NCBI GenBank assembly: GCA_021730945.1 | Contig: JAKFYH010000019.1 | Location: forward strand, 62,001-126,000 | Reading direction: 5' to 3' | DNA: 64,000 nucleotides | Source of the DNA: Acidobacteriota bacterium | GTDB lineage: Bacteria > Acidobacteriota > Vicinamibacteria > Vicinamibacterales > UBA2999 | In this document: positions 8,187 to 16,695 of the stretch, in pieces | How positions within the stretch are numbered: the first letter of the stretch is position 1 | Layout: the number at the start of each line of letters is the position of its first letter | Program-made: the position numbers and the translations under genes | The notes under the pieces: generated by a model | Told to the model about the DNA's origin: nothing | Seen by the model: the letters and a program-made list of their open reading frames with translations, nothing else | The model's database searches: none

Positions 8187-9735
8187 AGCAGGTGCTCAGG
8201 TGCTGAAGTGCTGGGGTGCTGAAGTGCTGCGGTGCTTGGGTGCGATGGTGCTGGGGGGCGTCATCAGTGGGTGCCAGTCGGCGCCACCGGCCAACCATGT
8301 CGTCACGCTCGCGGTCCTCAGTTCGCCCAACAGCCTCGATCCGCGGGTGGGCTCCGATGAGACTTCGCAGCGCGCGCATCAACTGATCTACGACAACCTG
8401 CTCGCCCTCGATGAACAGTTGCGCGTCGTTGGCGGCCTGGCCTCGAGTTGGCAACAGCGAGACGCCCTCACCTACGACGTGGTGTTGCGGCAGGGCGTGC
8501 AGTTTCACGACGGCCGCGAACTGACGGCGGCTGATGTCGTCTATACCTTCAGCTCGTTCATCGACCCCGCGTTCGTGTCGGCGCGCAAGGGGGCGTATCG
8601 GCTGCTGAAGCAGGTGATCGCGGTTGACCGCTATACCGCGCGATTCACCTTGTCTGAACCGTTCGGCTCCTTCCCGATCCAACTGGTGATGCCGGTGGTG
8701 CCGAAGGACGCGGGCCCAGGGCTGCGCGAACACCCGGTCGGCACCGGACCGTACAAGTTTGTGAGCTTCGCTGTCGACGACGAGCTGGTGCTGGAGGCGT
8801 TTCCGCAGTACTTTCGCGGCGCACCGGCCAACGACGGCGTTGTGTTGAAAGTGGTGCCCGACGAGATCATGCGGGCGCTCGAGTTGCGCAAAGGCACGGT
8901 CGACCTGGTCGTGAACGACCTGTCGCCAGACGTCGTGCATCAACTGGCGACCGACCCGGCGATGTCGATTGTCGAATCGCCAGGCACCGACTACGCCTAT
9001 GTCGGCTTCAACCTGCGCGACCCGGTGCTGCGCGATCGGCGGGTGCGGCACGCCATTGGCTACGCGATCGATCGGCAGGCCATCGTCGATTACCTGCGCC
9101 GCGGCCTGGCCACGCCGGCGGCGGGCATCCTGCCGCCGGTGTCCTGGGCGTTCGAGCCCGACGTGTTCCAGTTCACCCACGATGTCGCCCGCGCGAAGGC
9201 GCTGTTGGACGAGGCCGGCTATCCCGATTCCGACGGCGAGGGCCCGGCGCCGCGGCTGCGGCTCACGCTCAAGGTCTCCACCAACGAGTTCATCCGCCTG
9301 CAGGCGGCCGTGATCCAGCAGGACCTCAAGCAGGCGGGGATCGAGCTCGATGTGCGGTCGTACGAGTTTGCCACCCTCTACGCGGACGTCTTGAAGGGCA
9401 ACTTCCAGTTGTTTACGCTGCAGTGGGTCGGGGTGTCGGATCCCGACATGCTGCGCCGGGTATTCCACTCGCAGCAGATGCCGCCGTCCGGGTTCAATCG
9501 CGGCTACTACGAGAATCCGGAGGTCGACCGCCTGATCGATGAAGCGTCCGCCGCTGCAACCGACACCGATCGCCGGCGGCTGTTCGGGCAGGCCCAGCGC
9601 CTGGTGGCGGAGGATGCGCCGTACATCAGCCTGTGGAACAAGACCAACGTCGCCGTCGCCCGTACAGGCATCGAGGGCGTCAAGTTGACGCCCTCGGCGG
9701 AGTTTACGTTCTTGCGGGACGTGACGAAACGCTAG
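8176..9735 (+). CDS. ABC transporter substrate-binding lipoprotein, family 5 (peptide/oligopeptide type)
   Basis: Extracytoplasmic solute-binding protein (SBP_bac_5), likely for peptides or similar small molecules. The TTG at 8176 overlaps mutS by 11 bp; a GTG at 8200 is an equally good start. The signal peptide ends in a lipobox, VISGC, with the acylated Cys at residue 33 from the TTG (25 from the GTG). The mature region has the usual family pattern SPNSLDPR, ADVVYTFSS and GTGPYKF, and covers the expected 500 aa. Unusually, the signal peptide is encoded by an 8-bp tandem array (8192-8255). No permease or ATPase genes are adjacent, so it is an orphan binding protein. Confidence 0.88.
   Translation: MRNEAGAQVLKCWGAEVLRCLGAMVLGGVISGCQSAPPANHVVTLAVLSSPNSLDPRVGSDETSQRAHQLIYDNLLALDEQLRVVGGLASSWQQRDALTYDVVLRQGVQFHDGRELTAADVVYTFSSFIDPAFVSARKGAYRLLKQVIAVDRYTARFTLSEPFGSFPIQLVMPVVPKDAGPGLREHPVGTGPYKFVSFAVDDELVLEAFPQYFRGAPANDGVVLKVVPDEIMRALELRKGTVDLVVNDLSPDVVHQLATDPAMSIVESPGTDYAYVGFNLRDPVLRDRRVRHAIGYAIDRQAIVDYLRRGLATPAAGILPPVSWAFEPDVFQFTHDVARAKALLDEAGYPDSDGEGPAPRLRLTLKVSTNEFIRLQAAVIQQDLKQAGIELDVRSYEFATLYADVLKGNFQLFTLQWVGVSDPDMLRRVFHSQQMPPSGFNRGYYENPEVDRLIDEASAAATDTDRRRLFGQAQRLVAEDAPYISLWNKTNVAVARTGIEGVKLTPSAEFTFLRDVTKR
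8192..8255 (+). repeat. 8-bp tandem array GTGCTNNN, eight units, inside a signal peptide
   Basis: Consecutive octamers begin GTGCT (GTGCTCAG, GTGCTGAA, GTGCTGGG, GTGCTGAA, GTGCTGCG, GTGCTTGG, GTGCGATG, GTGCTGGG). The array lies in frame at the 5' end of the solute-binding lipoprotein and supplies most of its hydrophobic signal segment. The same octamer family occurs at 17451-17490, 21257-21297 and 33338-33390. Confidence 0.85.
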
Positions 9736-9739
9736 CGCG

Positions 9740-10486
9740 CTAGCTCTTGAGCTTCTCGAGCTCGGTCTTGGCATCCGCCGCCAGTGGCGACTCGGCGTGC
9801 TGCTCGACCACCTGCGTCAACGCCTTGCGGGCGTCCTCAGTCTTGCCGGCCAGGCGGTAGGCCCGGGCCAGTTCCATCAGGACGGCGTCGACCGGCAGCG
9901 TGGTGTTGGGCTGCTCGGCGGCTTCCTTCAACGTGGCAATGGCCGGATCGAACTGGCCGGTGCGCAGTTGCGCCTCGGCCTTGCCCAGCCGCGACATGCG
10001 CTGGATCAGGTCAGAGCCGCTGGCGATCACGAGGTCGTATTGCTTGATCGCCTCGTCAAAGCGTTCCAGCGAGACCAGGATGCGGGCCGCATGGTAGCGC
10101 GCGTTGCGGCCCGCTTCGGTGTTGGGATAGCCGTCGGTGGTCGCCAGGAACTTCGGCAGCGCGGCTTCGAACTTGGCGCGCTCGGTCGGATAGGTCCCGG
10201 GGGCCTGCCCCGGCGTGAGCGTCGGGTCGGTGGTGGTACCGGCCGGCGGGCCCGGCGGCATGACCCTCGCTTCTTCAATCACCATCGCCTCAGCCAGGAG
10301 CGTCCGGGCCCGGGCGCTGATGCTGCGGTTCCACGCCGTGTAACCGGCGACGCCCACGGCGGCCACGACGACGACGGCGACGGTCGCGATCACGGCGGTC
10401 TTGTTCTGCTCGACCCACGCCTGGACTTGCGCCAGGGCAACGGCCAGGGGGTTGGTCTTGAGGTGTTGCCGTTCAGTAGTTTTCAT
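9740..10486 (-). CDS. membrane-anchored TPR protein (YfgM/tetratricopeptide-like)
   Basis: A 248-aa protein with a short cytoplasmic N-terminus, one membrane helix at about 29-51 and an extracytoplasmic helical domain. The C-terminal half contains TPR-like pairs, for example NARYHAARILVSLERFDEAIKQYDL and MELARAYRLAGKTEDARKALTQ. This topology matches YfgM, a periplasmic chaperone-network component associated with the SecYEG translocon; here that role is inferred from architecture only. A proline- and threonine-rich insert (about 77-97) separates the anchor from the repeats. It is convergent with the binding lipoprotein, 4 bp apart. Confidence 0.75.
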   Translation of the reverse strand: MKTTERQHLKTNPLAVALAQVQAWVEQNKTAVIATVAVVVVAAVGVAGYTAWNRSISARARTLLAEAMVIEEARVMPPGPPAGTTTDPTLTPGQAPGTYPTERAKFEAALPKFLATTDGYPNTEAGRNARYHAARILVSLERFDEAIKQYDLVIASGSDLIQRMSRLGKAEAQLRTGQFDPAIATLKEAAEQPNTTLPVDAVLMELARAYRLAGKTEDARKALTQVVEQHAESPLAADAKTELEKLKS

Positions 10487-10536
10487 AACTCAACAAATCC
10501 TTCATTCACGAACTCACCAATTCGCCAATTAGTGAA

Positions 10537-10613
10537 TGGTGCGCCTGACAGGGATCGAACCTGTGACCTTCGGTTTAGGAAACCAACGCTCTATCCAACT
10601 GAGCTACAGGCGC
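10537..10613 (-). tRNA. tRNA-Arg (anticodon CCT)
   Basis: The minus strand folds as a cloverleaf: acceptor GCGCCTG paired with CAGGCGC, D-arm AGCTCAGTTGGATAGAGC, anticodon stem TTGGT/ACCGA around loop TTCCTAA (anticodon CCT), and T-arm with GGTTCGATCC. Discriminator A and an encoded CCA are present (10540-10537). The 5' nucleotide directly abuts the apt stop codon, so the tRNA is probably cut from the apt transcript. Confidence 0.97.
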
Positions 10614-11129
10614 TTAGTACCTCAGGACAGAATAAACCGGCTCGCCCGGCAATTTCGCGCGGCCGTTCAGGAAGTCCAGCTCGATCAGGAAGGCGACGCC
10701 CAGGACCTTGCCGCCCGCCTTCTTCACCAGGTCGACTGCGGCGCGCGCCGTCCCGCCGGTAGCCAGCACATCGTCGACCACCAGAATGCGCTGGTTGCCG
10801 GCGCACGCGTCCTGGTGAATCTCCAGTGCGTCGGTCCCGTACTCGAGATTGTAGCTTTCCCGGAACGAGGCGGCCGGCAGCTTCCCCGGCTTGCGAATGG
10901 GGACAAATCCGCATCCCAGGGTCGTGGCCACGGCGGCCCCCAGAATGAAACCGCGGCTCTCGATGCCGACGACCTGGTCGATGTCTTCGCCCATGTACGG
11001 CGCCGCCAGCGCATCGACCGTGTCGCGGAAGCCTTGCTGGTCGCTGAGCAACGTCGTGATGTCGTAGAACAGGATGCCCGGCTTGGGAAAGTCGGGCACG
11101 TGCCGAATTTTTGCCTTCAGGTGGTCCAT
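10614..11129 (-). CDS. apt: adenine phosphoribosyltransferase
   Basis: Purine salvage enzyme that makes AMP from adenine and PRPP. The 171-aa length is normal. The PRPP-binding loop is ILVVDDVLATGGTA (residues 115-128), and the N-terminal PDFPKPGILFYDITTLL is the Apt signature. Start is ATG at 11129; the acylphosphatase gene lies 12 bp upstream on the same strand. The TAA stop is immediately followed by the tRNA-Arg gene. Confidence 0.96.
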   Translation of the reverse strand: MDHLKAKIRHVPDFPKPGILFYDITTLLSDQQGFRDTVDALAAPYMGEDIDQVVGIESRGFILGAAVATTLGCGFVPIRKPGKLPAASFRESYNLEYGTDALEIHQDACAGNQRILVVDDVLATGGTARAAVDLVKKAGGKVLGVAFLIELDFLNGRAKLPGEPVYSVLRY

Positions 11130-11141
11130 GTGTCCTGTCGC

Positions 11142-11414
11142 CTATCGAATCTCAAAACCCGCATGCACGCCGGTGGGCTCGGTGCCGTCCACCAGCACGC
11201 GGTCGACCCGTGAGCGCGACGGCCCGCGCCGCAGGGTGCGCTCAAAGCGTTCGAGCGCGTCTGCCTCACCTTCGGCCACCGCCTCCACCGTGCCATCGGC
11301 ATGGTTGGTGACAAAGCCACTGAGACCCTCGCGCCGGGCCGCGTCCTGGGCAAAATAGCGGAATCCGACGCCCTGCACGTGCCCGCTCACCTGGAACCTC
11401 CGGGCCACGCGCAT
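11142..11414 (-). CDS. acyP: acylphosphatase
   Basis: Small (90 aa) hydrolase of acyl phosphates. Both catalytic residues are visible: R19 in the phosphate loop GHVQGVGFR and N37 in FVTN. It precedes apt on the same strand and probably shares its transcript. It is divergent from the riboswitch-controlled transporter. Confidence 0.94.
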   Translation of the reverse strand: MRVARRFQVSGHVQGVGFRYFAQDAARREGLSGFVTNHADGTVEAVAEGEADALERFERTLRRGPSRSRVDRVLVDGTEPTGVHAGFEIR

Positions 11415-11448
11415 CCCACCATTCTAGCTCAGCCCAGAGTCCCGCCGC

Positions 11449-11477
11449 TTGACGGGCTGGCATTCGAGGCGCATTAT
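11449..11477 (+). promoter_or_regulatory. putative sigma-70-type promoter for the riboswitch transcript
   Basis: TTGACG (11449-11454), a 17-nt spacer and CATTAT (11472-11477). The predicted start of transcription near 11484 coincides with the start of the aptamer. Confidence 0.5.
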
Positions 11478-11480
11478 CAA

Positions 11481-11604
11481 AGCTTGCCGAATCTGCCAGC
11501 CACTGGCAGAGCGGGGGACCCAAGAACTAGGGGCAAATCGCGCCGATGCGCGACAGGGATCACCACCCTTGAGCCCGACAGCTAACCTCGCAGGCGGAGT
11601 GGAG
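11481..11604 (+). ncRNA. c-di-AMP riboswitch (ydaO-yuaA type)
   Basis: The 5' leader of the transporter gene carries hallmark conserved segments of the ydaO-yuaA aptamer in order: GCCGAATC, GAGCGGGGGACCCA, AGGGGCAAATCGCG, and the 3' block GAGCCCGACAGCTAACCTCG followed by CAGGCGGAG. These are the parts that form the c-di-AMP pockets and pseudoknot in this class. The aptamer ends within a few nt of the GGAG (11601-11604) in front of the GTG at 11610. I see no separate terminator, so ligand binding may mask the ribosome site. c-di-AMP would be expected to turn the gene off, as for potassium uptake genes elsewhere. Confidence 0.9.
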
Positions 11605-11609
11605 ACTAC

Positions 11610-13439
11610 GTGTTTGGACCCCTGAAGCGGCTGGTCGTCGGCCGCCCGATCGCGACCTACCAGGCCGATCACCACCGGTTTGGCCTCTTCGGCGGACTCG
11701 CCGTTCTGTCATCTGATGCGCTGTCGTCGGTGGCGTATGCCACCGAAGAGGTGCTGCGCGTCCTGATGATTGGCGGGGTCGCCGCCCTCAGCCTGGGTCA
11801 GCCCATCAGCCTGCTGATTGCCACGCTGTTGCTGATCGTCGTCTTTTCCTATCGGCAGACCATCCACGCCTACCCGGGGGGCGGCGGCGCCTACATCGTG
11901 GCCCGCGACAACCTCGGCCCCAACTTCGGGCTGGCGGCCGCGGCTGCCCTGCTGATCGACTACACGCTGACGGTGGCCGTGAGTATTGCCGCCGGGGTCT
12001 CGGCCATCACCTCGGCCATCCCGGCGCTGCACGTGAACCGGGTGGTGCTCAGCCTCGGCTTCATCGGCATGCTGATGCTCGGCAACCTGCGCGGATTGCG
12101 GGAATCGACCAAGCTGTTCGGCGTGCCGGTCTATGCGTTTGTCGGCGTCATGATGGCGCTGATCGTTGCCGGCATCACGCAGGCGATGCTCGGGACAGTT
12201 ACGCCGGTCGTCACCGCTGATCCGCTCCACACCTTTGATACCGGTCCGATCACGTTGTTCGTGCTGCTCTCGGCGTTCGCCAACGGCTGCACCGCGATGA
12301 CGGGAGTCGAGGCGGTGTCGGACGGTGTCCCGGCCTTCAAGGATCCCCCGGCCCAGACGGCGACCCGCACACTCGGCCTGATGGCCGTTCTCGCCATCAC
12401 CATGTTCACCGGCATCAGCTACCTGGCGCACGCCTATCAGGTAGTGCCCAGCGAAACCGAGACGGTGGTCTCGCAGATTGCCCGCGGCGTGTTCGGCGGC
12501 CGCAACATCTTCTACTACACCGTTCAGGGCGCCACCATGCTGATCCTGGTGCTGGCGGCCAACACCGCGTTTGCCGACTTCCCGCGGCTGGCGTCGATCG
12601 TGGCGCGCGACCGCTTCATGCCGCGCCAGTTCATGAACCTGGGCGACAAGCTCGCCTTTTCGAACGGCATCGTGGCGCTCAGTGTCGCCGCCGGCGCGTT
12701 GTGCGTGGTATTCGGCGGTGATCCGCACGCCCTGATTCCGCTTTACATGATCGGTGTGTTTCTCTCGTTCACGCTGTCGCAATCCGGCATGTTTCTACGC
12801 GCCCGCCGGCTGCGCGAGCGGGGCTGGCGGGTGGCATCGTCGATTAGTGGGGTCGGCGCCGTTGTGACGTTCTGCGTCCTGATCGTGGTGGCGGTCACCA
12901 AGGGACCCGACGGCGCCTGGATCGTGGTGGTGCTGATTCCCTTCCTGTCCCTGGTCTTCAAGACGACGCGGAGCCACTACGACAGCGTGGCATCGCAATT
13001 GTCGCTGAGTGGCGTCGAGGTCGATACGACCCCGCGTGGCCACATCGTGATCGTGCCGATTGGCGGGGTGCACCGCGCGGTGATCGAGGCGCTGAATTAC
13101 GCCAGCTCCCTGAAGGCCGATGTGCGAGCCGTCTACGTGAACGTCAACCCCGAGTCGATGGCGTCTCTCAAGCGCGACTGGCCGCAGTGGGGTTCGCACG
13201 TGAAGCTGGTGGTGCTGCAGTCGCCCTACCGCTCGATGACCGAGCCACTGCTGGACTACATCGATCGCGTCGAGCGCGAGCACCCGGATGACTACATCAC
13301 GGTCGTGCTACCCGAGTTCGTGGTCAAGCACTGGTGGCACCACCTGCTGCATAACCAAAGCGCCTTCTCGCTCAAGGCCGCCCTGCTGTTCCGGGCGCGG
13401 GTCGTCACCACCTCGGTGCCCTTCCACCTGAAGCAGTGA
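11610..13439 (+). CDS. kimA: KimA-like high-affinity potassium transporter (APC superfamily)
   Basis: A 609-aa protein with about 12 membrane helices (residues 25-435) and a cytosolic C-terminal alpha/beta domain (about 450-605). It has the size and layout of Bacillus KimA (YdaO), a proton-coupled K+ importer. The N-terminal FGGLAVLSSDALSSVAYATEE and AYPGGGGAYIVARDNLG are typical of this branch rather than of ordinary amino acid permeases. The tail resembles a universal-stress-like domain (GHIVIVPIGGVHRAVIEALNYA). Location directly behind a c-di-AMP riboswitch strongly supports a potassium role; KimA itself is known to be inhibited by c-di-AMP. Start is GTG at 11610 with GGAG 5 nt upstream. 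Confidence 0.87.
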   Translation: MFGPLKRLVVGRPIATYQADHHRFGLFGGLAVLSSDALSSVAYATEEVLRVLMIGGVAALSLGQPISLLIATLLLIVVFSYRQTIHAYPGGGGAYIVARDNLGPNFGLAAAAALLIDYTLTVAVSIAAGVSAITSAIPALHVNRVVLSLGFIGMLMLGNLRGLRESTKLFGVPVYAFVGVMMALIVAGITQAMLGTVTPVVTADPLHTFDTGPITLFVLLSAFANGCTAMTGVEAVSDGVPAFKDPPAQTATRTLGLMAVLAITMFTGISYLAHAYQVVPSETETVVSQIARGVFGGRNIFYYTVQGATMLILVLAANTAFADFPRLASIVARDRFMPRQFMNLGDKLAFSNGIVALSVAAGALCVVFGGDPHALIPLYMIGVFLSFTLSQSGMFLRARRLRERGWRVASSISGVGAVVTFCVLIVVAVTKGPDGAWIVVVLIPFLSLVFKTTRSHYDSVASQLSLSGVEVDTTPRGHIVIVPIGGVHRAVIEALNYASSLKADVRAVYVNVNPESMASLKRDWPQWGSHVKLVVLQSPYRSMTEPLLDYIDRVEREHPDDYITVVLPEFVVKHWWHHLLHNQSAFSLKAALLFRARVVTTSVPFHLKQ

Positions 13440-13457
13440 CTACCCGCGGCGGCCACC

Positions 13458-16400
13458 CTACTGTTGTGGCTTGGCGGCCGGCGCTGCCGGGGGCGCCGCC
13501 GGATCCACTGCCGCGATCTTCTCGCGCCTGAGCGCCGCGTTCAGGCGGGGCAGTTCGGTCGCCAGGGTCTGCTTCATCTTCTCGAGCTGGGCGTCGAGTT
13601 CGGCCGACAGTTCGTTGAAGACCTCGACACTCTGGTCGGTAGGCCGGGCGTCGGCACTCTCGATCACGCCGGCCAGGGCGGCGATCTTGTTGTTCAACCT
13701 GATCGGATAGTTCAGGGGGTCCTGGCCGCTGCGGTTCTTCACCTGGTAGGCCTCCTCCTCCACCACGGTCAGCGGCTGCAGCAGGAGGTCGGCCAGCTTC
13801 TGGACCTCGATCTTCTTGCGCGCGGGCACTTTCTGGAGCCGCTCGTTCACCTGATCCCGGATGTTGCGGATGTCGATCACCGCCTGGTTGGCCTGGCTCA
13901 CCTTGTCGCGCACACGCATGGAGAGCCTGAACTGCTCCATCAGATCGGCCTCGGAGATGCCGTCGGCCTTGAGCCGGGGGTCGAGCGCGATGGTGAAATC
14001 ACGGCTCTGGGTCTCGCCATTGGCCGTGATGCGAACGGTGTAGCGGCCGGCCGGCGCGGCCGGGCCGCGCTGTGGCGCGGCGGCCCACATGATCATGCCG
14101 GGGAACACGGTCGCCCCTTCGTAGCGCATGTCCCACGAGAAGCGGTTGATGCCCTGCGCGGTGGTGACGCGCGGCGGGCCGGCGTTGAACGGGTTCTCCT
14201 CAGCAACCGGCGTGGCATTCGCCTTGGCCGCCCCGGTAAACGAGCGCAGCACGGTGCCTTGCGCATCAAGCAACTCGATCTTCACCTCGGGCGTCTCCTT
14301 GCCCAGGTAGTAGTCGAACGTCACGTTGCGGTCGCGGCCCCGCATCGGGTTGAGCGGCTCGAACAGGTGCAGGGCCTCGTTGGTCAGTTCCGGCGTGGCC
14401 TGACGAAGCACGCCGATGTTGTCGAGCACGTAGAAGCCGCGGCCGTGCGTGCCAATGACCAGGTCGCGGTCTTCGACCACGATGCCGTGCACGGGAGTGA
14501 CGGGCAGGTTGAGCGCCAGCGACTGCCACGAGGCGCCGTCGTTGAACGAGATGTAGACGCCGTGCTCGGTGCCCAAGTACAGCAACCCGCGGCGCTTGGG
14601 ATCTTCCCGAATCGTGCGGGCGAAATCGGTCTCGGGAAGATTGGTGACGATCTTCTGCCAGCTCTTGCCGAAGTCGGCCGTCTTGTAGACGTAGGGCTTG
14701 CGATCGCCCATCTGGTAGCGGTTGCCGGCCAGGTAGGCGACGCCGTTCTGGTGTGGCGACGCCTCGATCAGGCTGATGCGCGTGAAATCGGGCAAGTCGG
14801 GCGGCGTCACCTTCGACCAGTTCTGACCGCCGTCCTGCGTGACATGCACCCAGCCATCGTCTGATCCGGTCCAGATGGTGTTGGCATCCTGGCGCGAGGG
14901 CGCGATCGTAAAGACCACCGCGTAGGTTTCGACGCCGGTCTGATCCTTGGTGATCGGCCCGCCAGACGCCTGCATGGTCTTGGGATCCGAGCGCGTCAGG
15001 TTGGGGCTGATCTTCTGCCAGTTCTGGCCGCCGGTGGTGGTGCGCCAGACATACTGCGACGAGGCATACAGGGTCTTGCCGTCCACCGGCGAGAACACGA
15101 TCGGGAACGTCCACTGGAATCGTTCCTTGATATCGATCGCCGACCAGCCCATGGGGTTGTTCGGATAGATGTTGATGGCGCGCTGCTGGCCGGTCTCGCG
15201 ATCGAGACGGCTCAGGAACCCGCCATAGCTGCCGGCATAAAAGACGTTGAGGTCGTTTGGGTCGGGGGCGATGTAGCCGCTTTCGCCGCCGCCGACGGCA
15301 TAGAAAATCGGCGGCAGGCTGCCCTCCCCCGCTCCCGGGTTGTTCTGGCTGCCGACACACGCGGTGCTGTTGTCCTGCTGCGCGCCGCAGATGTGATACG
15401 GCGTGTGCCGGGTGGTGAACACGTTGTAGAACTGCCCGGTCGGCAGATCCTGGTCGGTCCAGGTCTGCCCGGCGTTCACGGTCACGTTGGCACCGCCGTC
15501 GTTGCTCTGCACCATTCGCTTGTTGTCGGTGGTTGAAATCCACAGGTCGTGGTTGTCGCCGTGCGGCACGCGAATGGTGTTGATGGTCTTGCCGCCGTCT
15601 GTGGATCGGTAGAACTGCACGTTCAGGATGTAGAGCGTGTCCTTGTCCTTCGGGTCGGCGACAATCCGCGTGTAGTAGAACGCGCGCTGGCGGATGTTGC
15701 GGTTGTCGTTGATGAGCTTCCACGTGGCGCCCGCATCATCGGAGGCGTACAGGCCGCCGGCCGCTTCGTTCTCGATCAGCGTGTAGACACGGTTGCCGTC
15801 GACCGGCGACACCGACACGCCGACCTTGCCCCACAGGCCGGCCGGCAGGCCAGGGCTCTTCGTGATCTCGGTCCACGAGTCGCCGGCATCGGTGGACTTG
15901 AACAGTCCGCTGCCGGGGCCGCCGCTCGACATGCCCCACGGCGAACGGTTGGCCTCCCAGAGCGAGGCGAAAATCACGTTGGGGTTCTTCGGGTCAATCG
16001 ACAGGTCGACGCCGCCGGTCTTCTCGTCGCGGAACAGCGTGCGCCGCCAGGTCTTGCCGCCGTCAGCCGACTTGAAGATGCCGCGCTGCGGGTGTTGGTT
16101 GTAAACCTGTCCAAGTACCGCGGCATAGACGATGTCGCAGTTGGTGGGATGGACGCGGAGCCGGGCAATGGCCTGAGAGTCGCGCAAGTCGGTGAGGTGA
16201 TCCCACTTCTCGCCGCCGTCGGTGGTCTTGTAGACGCCGTCGCCCTGGATGATGTTGCCGCGAAACTGGGTCTCGCCGCCGCCGATGTAGACGACATCCG
16301 GATTGGCCTGGCAGACGGCCAGCGACCCGATCGACGAGGTGCCGATCTTGCCGTCGGTCATCGGCGCCCAGTTGGTGCCACCGTCGGTGGTTTTCCAGGC

Positions 16401-16634
16401 GCCGCCGCCGGTGGCGCCGAACCAATATTCCATCGGCCGCGCCTCGCTGCCGCCGACGGCGAGCGAACGTCCGCCGCGAGCCGGACCGACACTGCGCCAG
16501 CGCATGCCGCTGTAGAGGCTGGGGTTGACCGTGCCGTTCGTCTGAGCCAGGGTCGCGGGCGACAAGAAGAGCGCGCCGGCTACGGCCGTGGCCGCCACCA
16601 AGGTGAGCGCCAACAAGAAGTGCAATCGTTTCAT
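13458..16634 (-). CDS. exported VPS10/sortilin-like BNR-repeat protein
   Basis: A 1058-aa secreted or periplasmic protein with a cleavable signal peptide (residues 1-30, ending near TLAQT). The N-terminal two thirds hold many Asp-box repeats (TTDGGTNW, TTDGGEKW, SADGGKTW, STDAGDSW, SDDAGATW, TQDGGQNW, TADFGKSW), which form beta-propellers as in sortilin and sialidase-like proteins. After about residue 740 a non-propeller region follows, including beta-rich and helical segments. Such proteins are numerous in Acidobacteriota, Bacteroidota and Gemmatimonadota, are often called glycosyl hydrolases, but have no proven activity. An AGGAG lies 6 nt before the ATG, and a 17-bp palindrome lies just upstream. 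Confidence 0.85.
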   Translation of the reverse strand: MKRLHFLLALTLVAATAVAGALFLSPATLAQTNGTVNPSLYSGMRWRSVGPARGGRSLAVGGSEARPMEYWFGATGGGAWKTTDGGTNWAPMTDGKIGTSSIGSLAVCQANPDVVYIGGGETQFRGNIIQGDGVYKTTDGGEKWDHLTDLRDSQAIARLRVHPTNCDIVYAAVLGQVYNQHPQRGIFKSADGGKTWRRTLFRDEKTGGVDLSIDPKNPNVIFASLWEANRSPWGMSSGGPGSGLFKSTDAGDSWTEITKSPGLPAGLWGKVGVSVSPVDGNRVYTLIENEAAGGLYASDDAGATWKLINDNRNIRQRAFYYTRIVADPKDKDTLYILNVQFYRSTDGGKTINTIRVPHGDNHDLWISTTDNKRMVQSNDGGANVTVNAGQTWTDQDLPTGQFYNVFTTRHTPYHICGAQQDNSTACVGSQNNPGAGEGSLPPIFYAVGGGESGYIAPDPNDLNVFYAGSYGGFLSRLDRETGQQRAINIYPNNPMGWSAIDIKERFQWTFPIVFSPVDGKTLYASSQYVWRTTTGGQNWQKISPNLTRSDPKTMQASGGPITKDQTGVETYAVVFTIAPSRQDANTIWTGSDDGWVHVTQDGGQNWSKVTPPDLPDFTRISLIEASPHQNGVAYLAGNRYQMGDRKPYVYKTADFGKSWQKIVTNLPETDFARTIREDPKRRGLLYLGTEHGVYISFNDGASWQSLALNLPVTPVHGIVVEDRDLVIGTHGRGFYVLDNIGVLRQATPELTNEALHLFEPLNPMRGRDRNVTFDYYLGKETPEVKIELLDAQGTVLRSFTGAAKANATPVAEENPFNAGPPRVTTAQGINRFSWDMRYEGATVFPGMIMWAAAPQRGPAAPAGRYTVRITANGETQSRDFTIALDPRLKADGISEADLMEQFRLSMRVRDKVSQANQAVIDIRNIRDQVNERLQKVPARKKIEVQKLADLLLQPLTVVEEEAYQVKNRSGQDPLNYPIRLNNKIAALAGVIESADARPTDQSVEVFNELSAELDAQLEKMKQTLATELPRLNAALRREKIAAVDPAAPPAAPAAKPQQ

Positions 16635-16650
16635 GGCAGACTCCTGGGAA

Positions 16651-16667
16651 AACTATCACCGATAGTT
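16651..16667 (-). promoter_or_regulatory. palindromic operator-like site upstream of the sortilin-like gene
   Basis: AACTATC-ACC-GATAGTT is a perfect 7-bp inverted repeat with a 3-nt centre, 17 nt upstream of the start codon and beside TAAACT, a possible -10 element. Its size suits a dimeric helix-turn-helix repressor. Confidence 0.45.
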
Positions 16668-16695
16668 TACTAGCCTGGGCCGGGTCTGCGGCGTG

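Noticed and set aside
8192-8255. Octamer arrays as CRISPR or phage attachment sites
   Set aside because: The period is 8 bp, there are no spacers, and no integrase or tRNA duplication is found.
11610-13439. Ordinary amino acid permease
   Set aside because: The C-terminal cytosolic domain, size and c-di-AMP riboswitch fit KimA better.
13464-14864. 466-codon plus-strand frame opposite the sortilin-like gene
   Set aside because: Shadow of the Asp-box protein; low-complexity composition and no family features.
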